From NCBI GenBank assembly GCA_031405895.1, contig JANOFL010000146.1, positions 1-34,527 of the forward strand: a stretch of 34,527 nucleotides of DNA, read 5' to 3'. Under the pieces are notes generated by a model. The model was not told where the DNA came from. It searched no databases and was given only the letters and a program-made list of their open reading frames with translations. The DNA comes from BJ22 sp031405895 (GTDB taxonomy: Bacteria > Planctomycetota > Planctomycetia > Pirellulales > Pirellulaceae). Position 1 is the first letter of the stretch. Every line of letters begins with the position of its first letter. Positions 1 to 7,972 of this stretch are shown one piece after another. A program made the translations under genes and the position numbers.

Positions 1-31
1 TGGTCCCGCATGGACGGAATTCTACGTCCGG

Positions 32-3000
32 TTGAAGCGTCCGACGCTGGCAGTGATCCTTGCGGCTGTGATCGCTCTTGCTCCAGCCTCAAGCCTCCTG
101 TCTCCAGCCTGCTCCGGCGACGGGCACATCGTGCGAATCGGGCGGGGACTGAAAGACCTCGACGGCGACGGCGTTTCAACCGCCGAGCCGGAAGCGTCGC
201 AAACGGTCATGGGTTACTACGGCACTGGGCATGCCAATGAAGGCATGCTGGTTTGGCAAATGACCAACGCCTGGCAAGCGGGCGGGGTGACGGTGCCTGA
301 TGAGGACGACAGGACCGATTTCCTTTATGACGCGAACAATCGGCTGATTGAAGTCCGCTTGCCGAAATCACCTGCCTGGCCGGCCCGGCCAACGGTGCTT
401 TATTCCTGGACCGCCGGGCTGATCGCGTCCCGCACCGACCAGTTGGGCGACATCACCAGTCTGGTCCACGACGTCACGGGCCGGCTGACACAGGTCACCC
501 ACGACGACGGGACGACCGAAGTCGTGACCTGGGGAACGACGGGCAAAGACGACGGCCGGGTCTTGCGGCGCAAGAACCGGGTCAATGTGGTCGACGATTT
601 TCTGTGGGACGACACCGGGCGGAACACGCAAACCATCGCGGCCCGGTACACTTCGGACAACATGGGCGGGAACCTCGTTGAAATCACCGATCCGACGCAG
701 CGGCGAATCACGGTCCACAGCTTTCTGGCCGGGACGAGCCTGCCGGCCAACACTCGCGTCGATCAGGCGATCTCGATTTTCGGTTACGACTACCGGCTAC
801 GGACCAACCTGCGGCGCATCCGTCCGCGCGAAAACGTGACACTCGATTCGACCACGGTCTTTGTCGACAACCGGGTCTTTTATTCACAGGATCCCTATGG
901 CCGCCGCGAGTTTGTAGGCTACAACGCCGAGGGCCGGCCTGTCCGCCGTGTTCAGGCCAACGAATCGGCTTTCACCCTGGCTGACAACACGGCCGTTCTC
1001 GCGCTGATGCGAAGCAGCCTGCCGAACGCGCTCTACGCGATCAGCGACGCGGTCTACAGCGCGCGCGGTGATTTGACGGAAACAATCGATCCGCGCGGCG
1101 TTTCAACGCGTTTTGACCACGAAGCGCTGCGCCGTGAAATCCGCCGGCGGGATGCGTTTGGAACCTCAATCGAAGCCCAGACCGAAACGAGTTACGATCC
1201 GCGCGGAAACGTGACGGAGATCCTCTCGCCGCGCTGGTTCGACGCCACCGATCCGCAGCACGCCTTCATGCGGACCCAGTTCAGCCACGACGCGGGCGAC
1301 CGACAGCTGTCGCAATGGCTTGCCCCGGGTGCCGGCAGCGCTTCGGCGATTCTCTCCCAGACCTGGACGCTCGACGGCAAGATCGCCACGCGGACCGACG
1401 CAGGCGGCAACCTCTGGACCAGTCACTACGAAGATGCCTGTTGCGACCAGTTCGTGGGCCAGGCAGACCCGCTCGGGCACGGCGGTATCGCCAACCTCGA
1501 CCCACTCGGTCGAACCGTTCACTCAGCGTCCGTGAGCGAGTACGACCTGGCCATCATCGATCACCTCGATCCCGTCAATACAAAGACGCTCTCCGAATCG
1601 ACGACCCGGTATGACAACCTCGGCCGCGTTGTTGCGCGAACCCAGTGGCTGGTCGCGCGCGAGCCAGTTGATCGGCTCAATCCGCCGATTGCCGGGCTGG
1701 GTGGAATCGCACCTGTGGAAGGGCTGACGTCACAGACCGTTTACGATTCCAACCTGACCGACGGGATCGGACTGGACAACGCGACCGGGATGGCGGTGCA
1801 GAAGCTGGGCGGCGGAACCTACAATCTGAGCCTGGTTTCCACGGCCCTGGCCAAACTGGCGGCCGCCGAGTCGGCTGGCGGGGCCGAGACGGTTTTCGGC
1901 GCGGCGCGCGGATCGGTTGGCAGCGCGGTGGTCAGTATCGGGCCCGACGAAACGATCCAGTGTTCGATCAGCGGCGCGGCTGGGCGAAACGTGATGGCCG
2001 GCCAGCTCCAGCCCTGGAACGGGCCAACGCCCTTCGCGCTCGTCTCTTGGTCCTGCCAGCGGTACGACATCGGCGCAACCATCAGCGGTTTTGGCGCGGT
2101 CGTCGAATCGCGAACCGTCGATCCGCTCGGCAAGACCACCCGTTCGCGCACCGATGGAAGTGGCCGGACGCTCGAATCCTTCGATCAGGAAAACCGCTTG
2201 ACCGTCATGACCCACGACGCGGCGGGTAACGTCCTGAGCCTCCGCGATCCGAACGGAGTCGGTTACGACGCGGTGTACGATCAGCTCGGCGTGATGATTT
2301 CCCAGACCGACACCTGGGGCGACATCGTAAGTATGACCTTCGACAGGGAGGGCAATGTCCGGACGCAAACGGACGCGAAAGCCAAAGTTACCACGATGGT
2401 TTACGACGCGCGCAATCGCAGAACGTCCGTCACCGACCGGCTGGGCGGAATCACGGCCTTTAACTTTCACCCGGCCGGACACCTCGCCTCGATTGTCGAC
2501 GCCGAGAATCAGACGACCAGCTACGAGCACAACGCGAGGGGCGAAAAGTTCAAGGAAACCTATCCCGACCATGTGCCCGGCTCCACCGTCGGCGCCGCCG
2601 GTTACGGAATCGTCGAGTTCTCGTACGATCCGGCCGGTCGACTGCTGCGCAAGACCGACCAGACCGGTGCGACGGTCACGATGATCCACGACCTCGCCGG
2701 CCGCGTGACCCGGCGCGACTATCGGACCGCCGCCAATTCCCCCAGCGGCACCATTGCCGACAGCGACACCTTTGCCTTCGACCCGGCCAGCCGGATGACG
2801 TCGGCGGTCTCCGGGCGTTACACCAACACGGTCGGGATGACCTTTGACCATGCTGGCCGCCTCGCGACCGAATCGCTAACCATCGCCGGCCAGACCTACA
2901 CTGTCACCCGCGAATATGACCCGCTCAACCGGATCAACAAATACATCTACCCGGACGGCACCCAGGTCGAACGGCTTTACACCGACCGCGGCCAGATTCA

Positions 3001-4705
3001 CCAGCTCAAGTACAGCTCATCCGTCATCGACACGCGCGCATACGATCTGGGCGGACGCTTCTCGACCAGCACCTACAGCAACGGCGCGGTCACGACCCAC
3101 ACCTACCGTTCCTCGGGCCCGCAGAAAGACAACCTGATTGCCAGCATCGCGACGACCAACCCTGGTGCGGACAAGGTCGGCACCTACGCCTACACTTGGG
3201 ACGCCAACAAAAACAAGAGCACCGAGACCATTTCCGGTTCCCCGCTCTCCGGCCACGGCTTCAGCACGGGAGCCGCAGGCTACGATCACGAAAACCGGGT
3301 CACCAACTGGAGCCGTTCGGACACCAACCTCAACCAGAGCTGGAACCTGTCACCGGTCGGCGACTGGAACATTTTCACCACCGGCCCGCCCGCCACGCCC
3401 ATGGTGCAAACCCGCACCCACGGCCCCACGCACGAGTTCCTCTCCTTCGACCAGGACGAACAGCTCCATAATCTGGCCTATGACGTCAAAGGCAACCTGA
3501 CCTTCCGTCCCGCGGCCCTCGCCGCTCCCGCGCTTAACCTTACCTGGGATTTCGACAATCGATTGGTTGGTGCCGACACCAATGGCACTCCGGCCATTCT
3601 CGAAGTCACCTTTCAGTACGACGCCTTGGGCAGAAGAGTCGCCCGCACCGAATCGGCCTCAACCGTCATCTACTTCCAAGCCGGCCAGCAAACCCTCCTC
3701 GACTACCCCTCCGGTGCCGCCCCCGCCTCGCCAACCTACCGCTATGTCTACGGTTTCTACATCGACGAACCCGTCCTCCGCGTCACCGCCACCGGTTCCA
3801 TCAACCACTTCTTCCACCGCAACCAGCAATACTCAATCACCGCCCTGACCGACAACACCGGCAACACGGCCGAACGCTACGCCTACTCGGCCTACGGTGC
3901 CCTCTCGATCTTCGACGCATCAGGGTCAGTTCTTTCTTCGTCCGCCCTCAACAACCGGTACACCTACACGGGCCGCGAGTGGGACCCAGCCCTTGGCCAA
4001 TACTACTTCCGGGCGAGATGGTTCGATCCGGCAGCGGGAAGGTTTACAGGTAGAGATCCGCTGGGTTTTGTCGATGGCCTTTCCGAATACATGTCCTACT
4101 TCGGCCAACAAGCAACCGATGCAAGCGGGACAGCGTGCAGACCACCGCTTGAGGATACGGGCGTAAATGTAGGAGAACTGGTCAAAGATGACACCATTTC
4201 AGATGCAGAACAGCGTGTATGTTTCTGTCCAAGTTGTGGTAGCTGCAGTTTCTGGGACAGCCGAGGCTGCGAGCATATAGTCAAATGTCCGCGCGCTGTT
4301 TGCGACAAGACGCTCCTGGATGGCCCCACAGATGCGACGCACGCACTTTGTGTCTTGATATGTCAGCAGCTGCCTGTTGATCCATGCAGCCATTGCAACA
4401 AGTTTTGGACTCCGGCATTGGTTGAAGCTTGCAAAAAAGCCTGCGATGTCCTTAAAGACCGCGTTACCAAATACGGTTGCAGTGAGTTGTGCTGTCTTGG
4501 CGTGCCACCTGGAGGCATTCCTCGCGAGGAATGCTTGAAGCACTACTTCGATGAGACCGGCAGAAGGGTCTACGGAGAAAATGCGTACAACAGGTGTGAA
4601 GCGTGTTGCTGGGATACGTTTCCCAATCCTGAAGACTCAACCAAGGGAAGCAGATGTGTCCGAATGTGCAACATTAACGCAACAGCTGCAAACAACGATG
4701 AGTAA
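32..4705 (+). CDS. RHS/YD-repeat protein with cysteine-rich C-terminal tip (5' end uncertain)
   Basis: This is a giant RHS-repeat protein of about 1557 residues. Many YD-type repeats such as 'FLYDANNRLIEV' and 'YDPLNRINKY' run through the body. The RHS core-associated segment (residues ~1306-1366, 'YTYTGREWDPALGQYYFRAR', then 'GRFTGRDPLGF') comes just before a variable tip. In known RHS proteins the repeats form a shell around a C-terminal toxin that is cut off after this core motif. I start at a TTG (32), which gives a basic-hydrophobic, signal-like N-terminus (KRPTLAVILAAVIALA). The frame stays open to the window edge, so the real start may lie outside. The tip (about 4130-4702) is cysteine-rich and visibly lower in GC than the body. 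The stop codon overlaps the next gene by 8 bases. The family is certain; the tip's activity is unknown. Confidence 0.9.
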   Translation: MKRPTLAVILAAVIALAPASSLLSPACSGDGHIVRIGRGLKDLDGDGVSTAEPEASQTVMGYYGTGHANEGMLVWQMTNAWQAGGVTVPDEDDRTDFLYDANNRLIEVRLPKSPAWPARPTVLYSWTAGLIASRTDQLGDITSLVHDVTGRLTQVTHDDGTTEVVTWGTTGKDDGRVLRRKNRVNVVDDFLWDDTGRNTQTIAARYTSDNMGGNLVEITDPTQRRITVHSFLAGTSLPANTRVDQAISIFGYDYRLRTNLRRIRPRENVTLDSTTVFVDNRVFYSQDPYGRREFVGYNAEGRPVRRVQANESAFTLADNTAVLALMRSSLPNALYAISDAVYSARGDLTETIDPRGVSTRFDHEALRREIRRRDAFGTSIEAQTETSYDPRGNVTEILSPRWFDATDPQHAFMRTQFSHDAGDRQLSQWLAPGAGSASAILSQTWTLDGKIATRTDAGGNLWTSHYEDACCDQFVGQADPLGHGGIANLDPLGRTVHSASVSEYDLAIIDHLDPVNTKTLSESTTRYDNLGRVVARTQWLVAREPVDRLNPPIAGLGGIAPVEGLTSQTVYDSNLTDGIGLDNATGMAVQKLGGGTYNLSLVSTALAKLAAAESAGGAETVFGAARGSVGSAVVSIGPDETIQCSISGAAGRNVMAGQLQPWNGPTPFALVSWSCQRYDIGATISGFGAVVESRTVDPLGKTTRSRTDGSGRTLESFDQENRLTVMTHDAAGNVLSLRDPNGVGYDAVYDQLGVMISQTDTWGDIVSMTFDREGNVRTQTDAKAKVTTMVYDARNRRTSVTDRLGGITAFNFHPAGHLASIVDAENQTTSYEHNARGEKFKETYPDHVPGSTVGAAGYGIVEFSYDPAGRLLRKTDQTGATVTMIHDLAGRVTRRDYRTAANSPSGTIADSDTFAFDPASRMTSAVSGRYTNTVGMTFDHAGRLATESLTIAGQTYTVTREYDPLNRINKYIYPDGTQVERLYTDRGQIHQLKYSSSVIDTRAYDLGGRFSTSTYSNGAVTTHTYRSSGPQKDNLIASIATTNPGADKVGTYAYTWDANKNKSTETISGSPLSGHGFSTGAAGYDHENRVTNWSRSDTNLNQSWNLSPVGDWNIFTTGPPATPMVQTRTHGPTHEFLSFDQDEQLHNLAYDVKGNLTFRPAALAAPALNLTWDFDNRLVGADTNGTPAILEVTFQYDALGRRVARTESASTVIYFQAGQQTLLDYPSGAAPASPTYRYVYGFYIDEPVLRVTATGSINHFFHRNQQYSITALTDNTGNTAERYAYSAYGALSIFDASGSVLSSSALNNRYTYTGREWDPALGQYYFRARWFDPAAGRFTGRDPLGFVDGLSEYMSYFGQQATDASGTACRPPLEDTGVNVGELVKDDTISDAEQRVCFCPSCGSCSFWDSRGCEHIVKCPRAVCDKTLLDGPTDATHALCVLICQQLPVDPCSHCNKFWTPALVEACKKACDVLKDRVTKYGCSELCCLGVPPGGIPREECLKHYFDETGRRVYGENAYNRCEACCWDTFPNPEDSTKGSRCVRMCNINATAANNDE
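4130..4702 (+). other. Variable cysteine-rich tip domain of the RHS protein
   Basis: This is the part of the RHS protein after the core motif, about 191 residues. I count 23 cysteines here, against 5 in the preceding ~1366 residues. Many are in CxxC, CxC or CC spacings (VCFCPSCGSC, PCSHC, GCSELCC, RCEACC, RCVRMC), as in zinc-binding or disulfide-rich modules. The base composition is clearly less GC-rich than the RHS body. In polymorphic RHS systems this is where toxin domains are swapped, so a toxin or adhesive tip is the natural inference. I do not recognise the fold and see no classical nuclease or deaminase motif. Confidence 0.75.
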
Positions 4706-5216
4706 GGGTACTCGATGGACCTTCGGAACATGGCAACTTTTGCTTTTTGTTGCATTGTTCGGTTTGCTGCTATCAAACCTTTGTCTTGTAATTCGCCAAA
4801 AGGCAGTCCGACGCTCGGTGGAAACCGTGTCCGTCCGTACTGCAAAAGCCGTTACTGTAATCTCAATTGCTCGGCAATACTACCAAAGTTCCGGCCAGTC
4901 AACATCGCAGTTTGAGTATGCGCTTTCCACAAGGCTGATCTCAGTCTGCGAAGACATGTTCAAGTACCGTTCTTTAGTGGAAACGTATCCACCAAAAGGG
5001 GAAGCAGTGCGGTTTTGTGCCGAGGCAATTGCTTTGCTGAAATGCAATAACGTCGATGAGTTCATGGACGTCTACAAGAAATTCCGGCCAGATTTGTCGT
5101 TGATCGCAACGCCGGGAGAGACAGATGTTGAAACGAATAGGCGTTTTTCTGAGTTTATTAGGAGAGGCAGCATGGGGACACACCAGTTTGTTGACGGCGG
5201 GCGGAGGTTTGGGTAG
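4698..5216 (+). CDS. Small single-pass membrane protein overlapping the RHS stop; candidate immunity protein
   Basis: This is a 172-residue protein of no family I recognise. It starts at the ATG of ATGAGTAA, so its first codons overlap the RHS stop (TAA, 4703-4705) by 8 bases. No Shine-Dalgarno sequence is evident, which fits translational coupling to the RHS gene. Residues ~9-31 (TWQLLLFVALFGLLLSNLCLV) form one strong membrane helix. Basic residues follow (RQKAVRR), then a ~135-residue soluble, largely helical-looking part with three cysteines. Its base composition matches the lower-GC RHS tip rather than the RHS body, so tip and gene may have arrived together. Position, overlap and size are what one expects of an immunity gene, but this is inference from context. 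It could also be an export or anchoring partner of the RHS protein. Confidence 0.7.
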   Translation: MSKGTRWTFGTWQLLLFVALFGLLLSNLCLVIRQKAVRRSVETVSVRTAKAVTVISIARQYYQSSGQSTSQFEYALSTRLISVCEDMFKYRSLVETYPPKGEAVRFCAEAIALLKCNNVDEFMDVYKKFRPDLSLIATPGETDVETNRRFSEFIRRGSMGTHQFVDGGRRFG

Positions 5217-5301
5217 TTTGGCGGCTTGAATTCAGGATTCTGGGTAAGGCGGGAGGGTTTGCGATGGCGCACCGGAAAAGGGGTCAGGTCTCTTTTCAGA
5301 A

Positions 5302-5331
5302 AGGGCGGAAAAGGTGAGGGCGGAAAAGGTG
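5302..5331. repeat. Tandem 15-base direct repeat
   Basis: Two exact back-to-back copies of AGGGCGGAAAAGGTG. Probably a slippage product in non-coding DNA. Confidence 0.85.
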
Positions 5332-5424
5332 GCAGCCACCAAATTTGGGCAATTTGGGAAGCATGAGAGCCTGAGGCTGGCTGGGGTGGTGGGTGTGCAG
5401 GGACGAGTCAGGTGAGTGCTGGTC

Positions 5425-5459
5425 GTTGACCGCCGGCGGCTGGCCCGCTGCCGGTCAAC
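5425..5459. repeat. Hairpin next to the 3' end of the group II intron
   Basis: GTTGACCG (5425-5432) and CGGTCAAC (5452-5459) are perfect inverted repeats with a GC-rich loop that can pair further. It lies 5 bases outside the proposed intron 3' end (5465), so the intron is flanked by a hairpin on each side. Confidence 0.6.
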
Positions 5460-5474
5460 TTTGAATAGGGGTAG

Positions 5475-5541
5475 GGAGAGCCGATTGGTCTCGGCTCCCC
5501 CTCCCTCCGAACCGGACGGGCGGTTTTCCCGCATCCGGCTC
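5475..5541 (-). ncRNA. Group II intron domains V and VI
   Basis: On the minus strand, positions 5541-5509 start GAGCCGGATGCGGG and end CCGTCCGGTTC. This is a domain V hairpin carrying the AGC catalytic triad and a GAAA-type loop. About ten bases later, 5498-5475 forms a stem (GGAGCCGA paired with TCGGCTCTCC) fitting domain VI, which carries the branch-point adenosine. The position just after the maturase stop (5556) and before the intron 3' end is the standard one. Confidence 0.8.
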
Positions 5542-5555
5542 TCCGGTTGATGGTC

Positions 5556-6905
5556 TTACCTTCGTGAGGATTGACTGGCCGAAGCATGGGCGGTCACCAG
5601 ACTGTATAGCCCGTGTTCGACGAAGAAGGAATTGCGCCAGCGTTCCTGGTCGGCTTGGCTGGCTCGGCCGCGGAGGCCCCGTCGCCGGCGCAGGATCCCG
5701 CGCAGTCGATCACGGACCCATGCGTCGAGATCCCGGTACACACGCCGGCTGCTGCTGTGCTGGAAGTAGGCGAACCAGCCGCGAAGCGTCTGGTTCACTT
5801 CCCCAATCACGCGCGGCAGCGAACGGCCAGAACTCCGTTTGGTCTTCGGGCGAAGGGTCGCCTTGAGTTTCTGGATGCTCTTCTTCCGGGGCCAATGCAG
5901 GACCCCACGGAACTCGTAGCCCAGAAACGCGAAGCTCTCCGTTCGTGAGTCCACCAGCCGGGTCTTGGCCGGGTGCAGCGTGAGACCGGCGCTTGCCACC
6001 CACGACTGAACCAGAGCCAAAGCAGCCTCGGCGGCCGCCCGGGTCTGGCAGAGGATCACGAAGTCATCCGCGTAGCGCACCATCTCGAACCCGGCCGCCG
6101 CGACCTAATGGTCCAGCGGATCGAGGTAGATGTTGCTCAGCAGCGGACTCAGCACGGCACCTTGGGGGGCACCGGACTGGGGAGCCGATTCCGTTCCGTC
6201 CTCCATGATCCCCGCTGTCAGGAAGGCTTTGATCAGCGACAGCACGCGGCCATCGGCAAGCTTGCCTTCCAGAAGGGACATCAGCCGGTCGTGGGGAATC
6301 GAGTCGAAGTAACCCTTCAGGTCGGCGTCGACCACATGGACGAAGCCGGCCTGGAGCAGCTGGTCCACCCGGCGCAGGACATCTTTACAGCCCCGGCCCG
6401 GACGGAACCCGTAGCTCTGTTCCGCGAAGTCACGCTCGAACACCGGTTCGATCACGTTCACCACCGCCGCCTGGACAATCCGGTCCCGCACCGTGGGAAT
6501 CCCCAACGGTCGGGTTTCGGTCGTGCCAGGCTTGGGTATCTGGACGCGACGAATCGCCTGGGGCCGGTACAGGTCCGCTTTCAGCGCGTCGGACAGCTGC
6601 CAGAGATTCTCCGGCAGCTGCTCTCCGAACTCGCCAACGCTGACGTGATCGACACCCGGCGCGCCATCGTTCCGCGCGACTTGCTGGAACGCCGCCAGAA
6701 GGTTGCGTTCCGAAAAGACCTTGTCATACAGGCGAAACCACTTGCCTCCTTCCACTCCCGTGACGAGAGCCGTCAACATGCGCGCTGTCCAGACACACGG
6801 TTTGGCCATCCTCCACAACGGGTGGAGATCGGCCGCTCCGGCTTGTTGAGCCAGCGGCACTGTCGCCGGTGTGTCTTCCGTCTGTCGGGCCATTGCGCCT
6901 TCCAT
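5556..6905 (-). pseudogene. ltrA: Group II intron reverse transcriptase/maturase, interrupted by an in-frame amber codon
   Basis: This is the intron-encoded protein that splices the intron RNA and reverse-transcribes it at new sites. From ATG at 6905 the frame runs 266 residues. It includes the RT blocks QSYGFRPGRG, DADLKGYFDSIPHD (catalytic Asp) and SGAPQGAVLSPLLSNIYLD. It then meets TAG at 6107-6105, directly after 'LDPLDH'. The same frame continues without a shift as 'VAAAGFEMVRYADDFVILC', carrying the YADD catalytic pair, and then the maturase domain (LRGWFAYFQH). Total length without the stop would be about 449 residues, normal for the family, with no HNH domain visible. A single-base nonsense change is the simplest explanation; a sequencing error or suppression is possible. 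The plus-strand open frame over this region is a shadow. Confidence 0.85.
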
Positions 6906-7385
6906 CTTCCTGCGTCCCTTCGCTCCCCCGGCGTTACCCGGCTTCGACGCTACTATGGACGCTCTGACTCCTGCCCGGCGGCCCGCTGCCTTGCGGCCCG
7001 GTTCCGGTCTGTCCGGGCAGGTCTCTTTGCTTCATGAATCCGTCCGTCCAGACGTTCCGACTCCAACCACCCCCTGCCGCCCGGGTCACCACGAGCTTGT
7101 GTTTTCTGACCCGGATTTCAACCACGAGCCACGGACGTCATGCCGTGACCGGTCCCTGCGGGACTCCTATGGCACTTCGGCTTCGCCAGATATTCGCAGG
7201 CTCGCCGCGACAAAAGGCCGAATCGAGTTCACTTTCGTTTCGGACCGCCCGTTCGCCTTCTCCCGGCGCGCCGGGACTCTCCACCCCGTCTCGCGACGAC
7301 GCAGTTCCGGTCGGCTACAGGACCAAGCTTCAACCTCCTGACAGGGACTTTCACCCCGCTGAACAGATTCACACACAAACGCACG

Positions 7386-7411
7386 AATATGTCACCAAAT
7401 GGTGACATATT
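7386..7411. repeat. Perfect hairpin at the intron insertion site
   Basis: AATATGTCACC (7386-7396) and GGTGACATATT (7401-7411) are exact inverted repeats around a 4-base AAAT loop. The hairpin ends one base from the intron 5' boundary. It may be the terminator-like or palindromic target that the intron recognised. Confidence 0.85.
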
Positions 7412-7972
7412 GGCTCAGGAAAGAATCGATTTCTGTTCCAGTTGATGGGCTGGGATCGTTTGTTCGGAGCGGAAAGCGGAAACGGACAAGCATTTTTCAG
7501 AATGTTGTTTGTGGCTGGCTGGGCGGACTGGGGCGCAGGCGCATGAGTGAGACTGCGGGAGTCGGTTCCGGCTGGATCAACCGGGCATCCGGGCCACGCG
7601 CTGGCCGGCAACGTGGCCGGGCTGAACCTCGTCCGGGTCCAAGTGCACAATTCGACATTGGGCATCGCTGACGCGGGGCGGAACGAGGACCGGGACAGGT
7701 CGAGACAATTGTTCCTCGCGCGGTCCCGAAGCGCGATACTTCTCGCGCCTGCGAATGGGTCAAGCCGAATTCGTGGGAATTCAGAGACTGGCCATCGATT
7801 CAGGCTGATGTTCCACGACTTCGGCTCCGGTGAAATGTCTCAACCATGCCCGGGCATTGGTTTGAGTCCCCCGGCCGACTGCCCATCAGCACGACTCCTG
7901 AATGCTGTTAAGATGGCTCCCCGGTGGGAACTGTCGATTCGAGTAAATTGAAATCATTCCGGGAGTCGGCCC
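7412..7972. other. Intergenic region of ~560 bases, no gene supported
   Basis: Short open frames exist on both strands, but none has a recognisable protein, a plausible start site or family-like composition. The promoter of the downstream peptidase gene should lie here; I could not identify it. Several short GC-rich inverted repeats are present without a clear terminator. Confidence 0.4.

Larger units (their letters stand above)
5217..5464. other. Intergenic region with short repeats, no gene seen
   Basis: No convincing reading frame was seen. The stretch has a 15-base tandem duplication (5302-5331), a small hairpin GGTGG-CAG-CCACC near 5329, a direct repeat AATTTGGG-C-AATTTGGG near 5341, and a larger hairpin at 5425-5459. 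The phrase GGGGTCAGGTCTCTTTTC at about 5280 resembles, from memory, sequence flanking REP-associated (IS200-like) transposase genes, so this may be a mobile-element relic. That last point is weak. Confidence 0.4.
5465..7384 (-). mobile_element. Group II intron (retroelement), about 1.92 kb
   Basis: Read on the minus strand, the element begins GTGCG at 7384, the usual group II 5' end. The typical domain I sequence GGGGTGAAAGTCCC follows (7344-7357), then an intron-encoded reverse transcriptase (6905-5556). After that come a domain V hairpin (5541-5509), a domain VI hairpin (5498-5475) and the end CCTACCCCTAT at 5465. Both boundaries are inferred from these conserved ends and could be off by a base or two. 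The intron sits directly next to a perfect hairpin (7386-7411). This recalls hairpin-targeting (class C type) introns, but I cannot assign the class. The maturase has a premature stop, so the element may move only if helped in trans. Confidence 0.85.

Noticed and set aside
1730..2851. Minus-strand frame of 373 residues
   Set aside because: It is a shadow of the RHS repeats; repetitive Gly/Val composition and no motifs.
5973..7037. Plus-strand frame of 354 residues
   Set aside because: It is antisense to the group II intron reverse transcriptase and to intron RNA.
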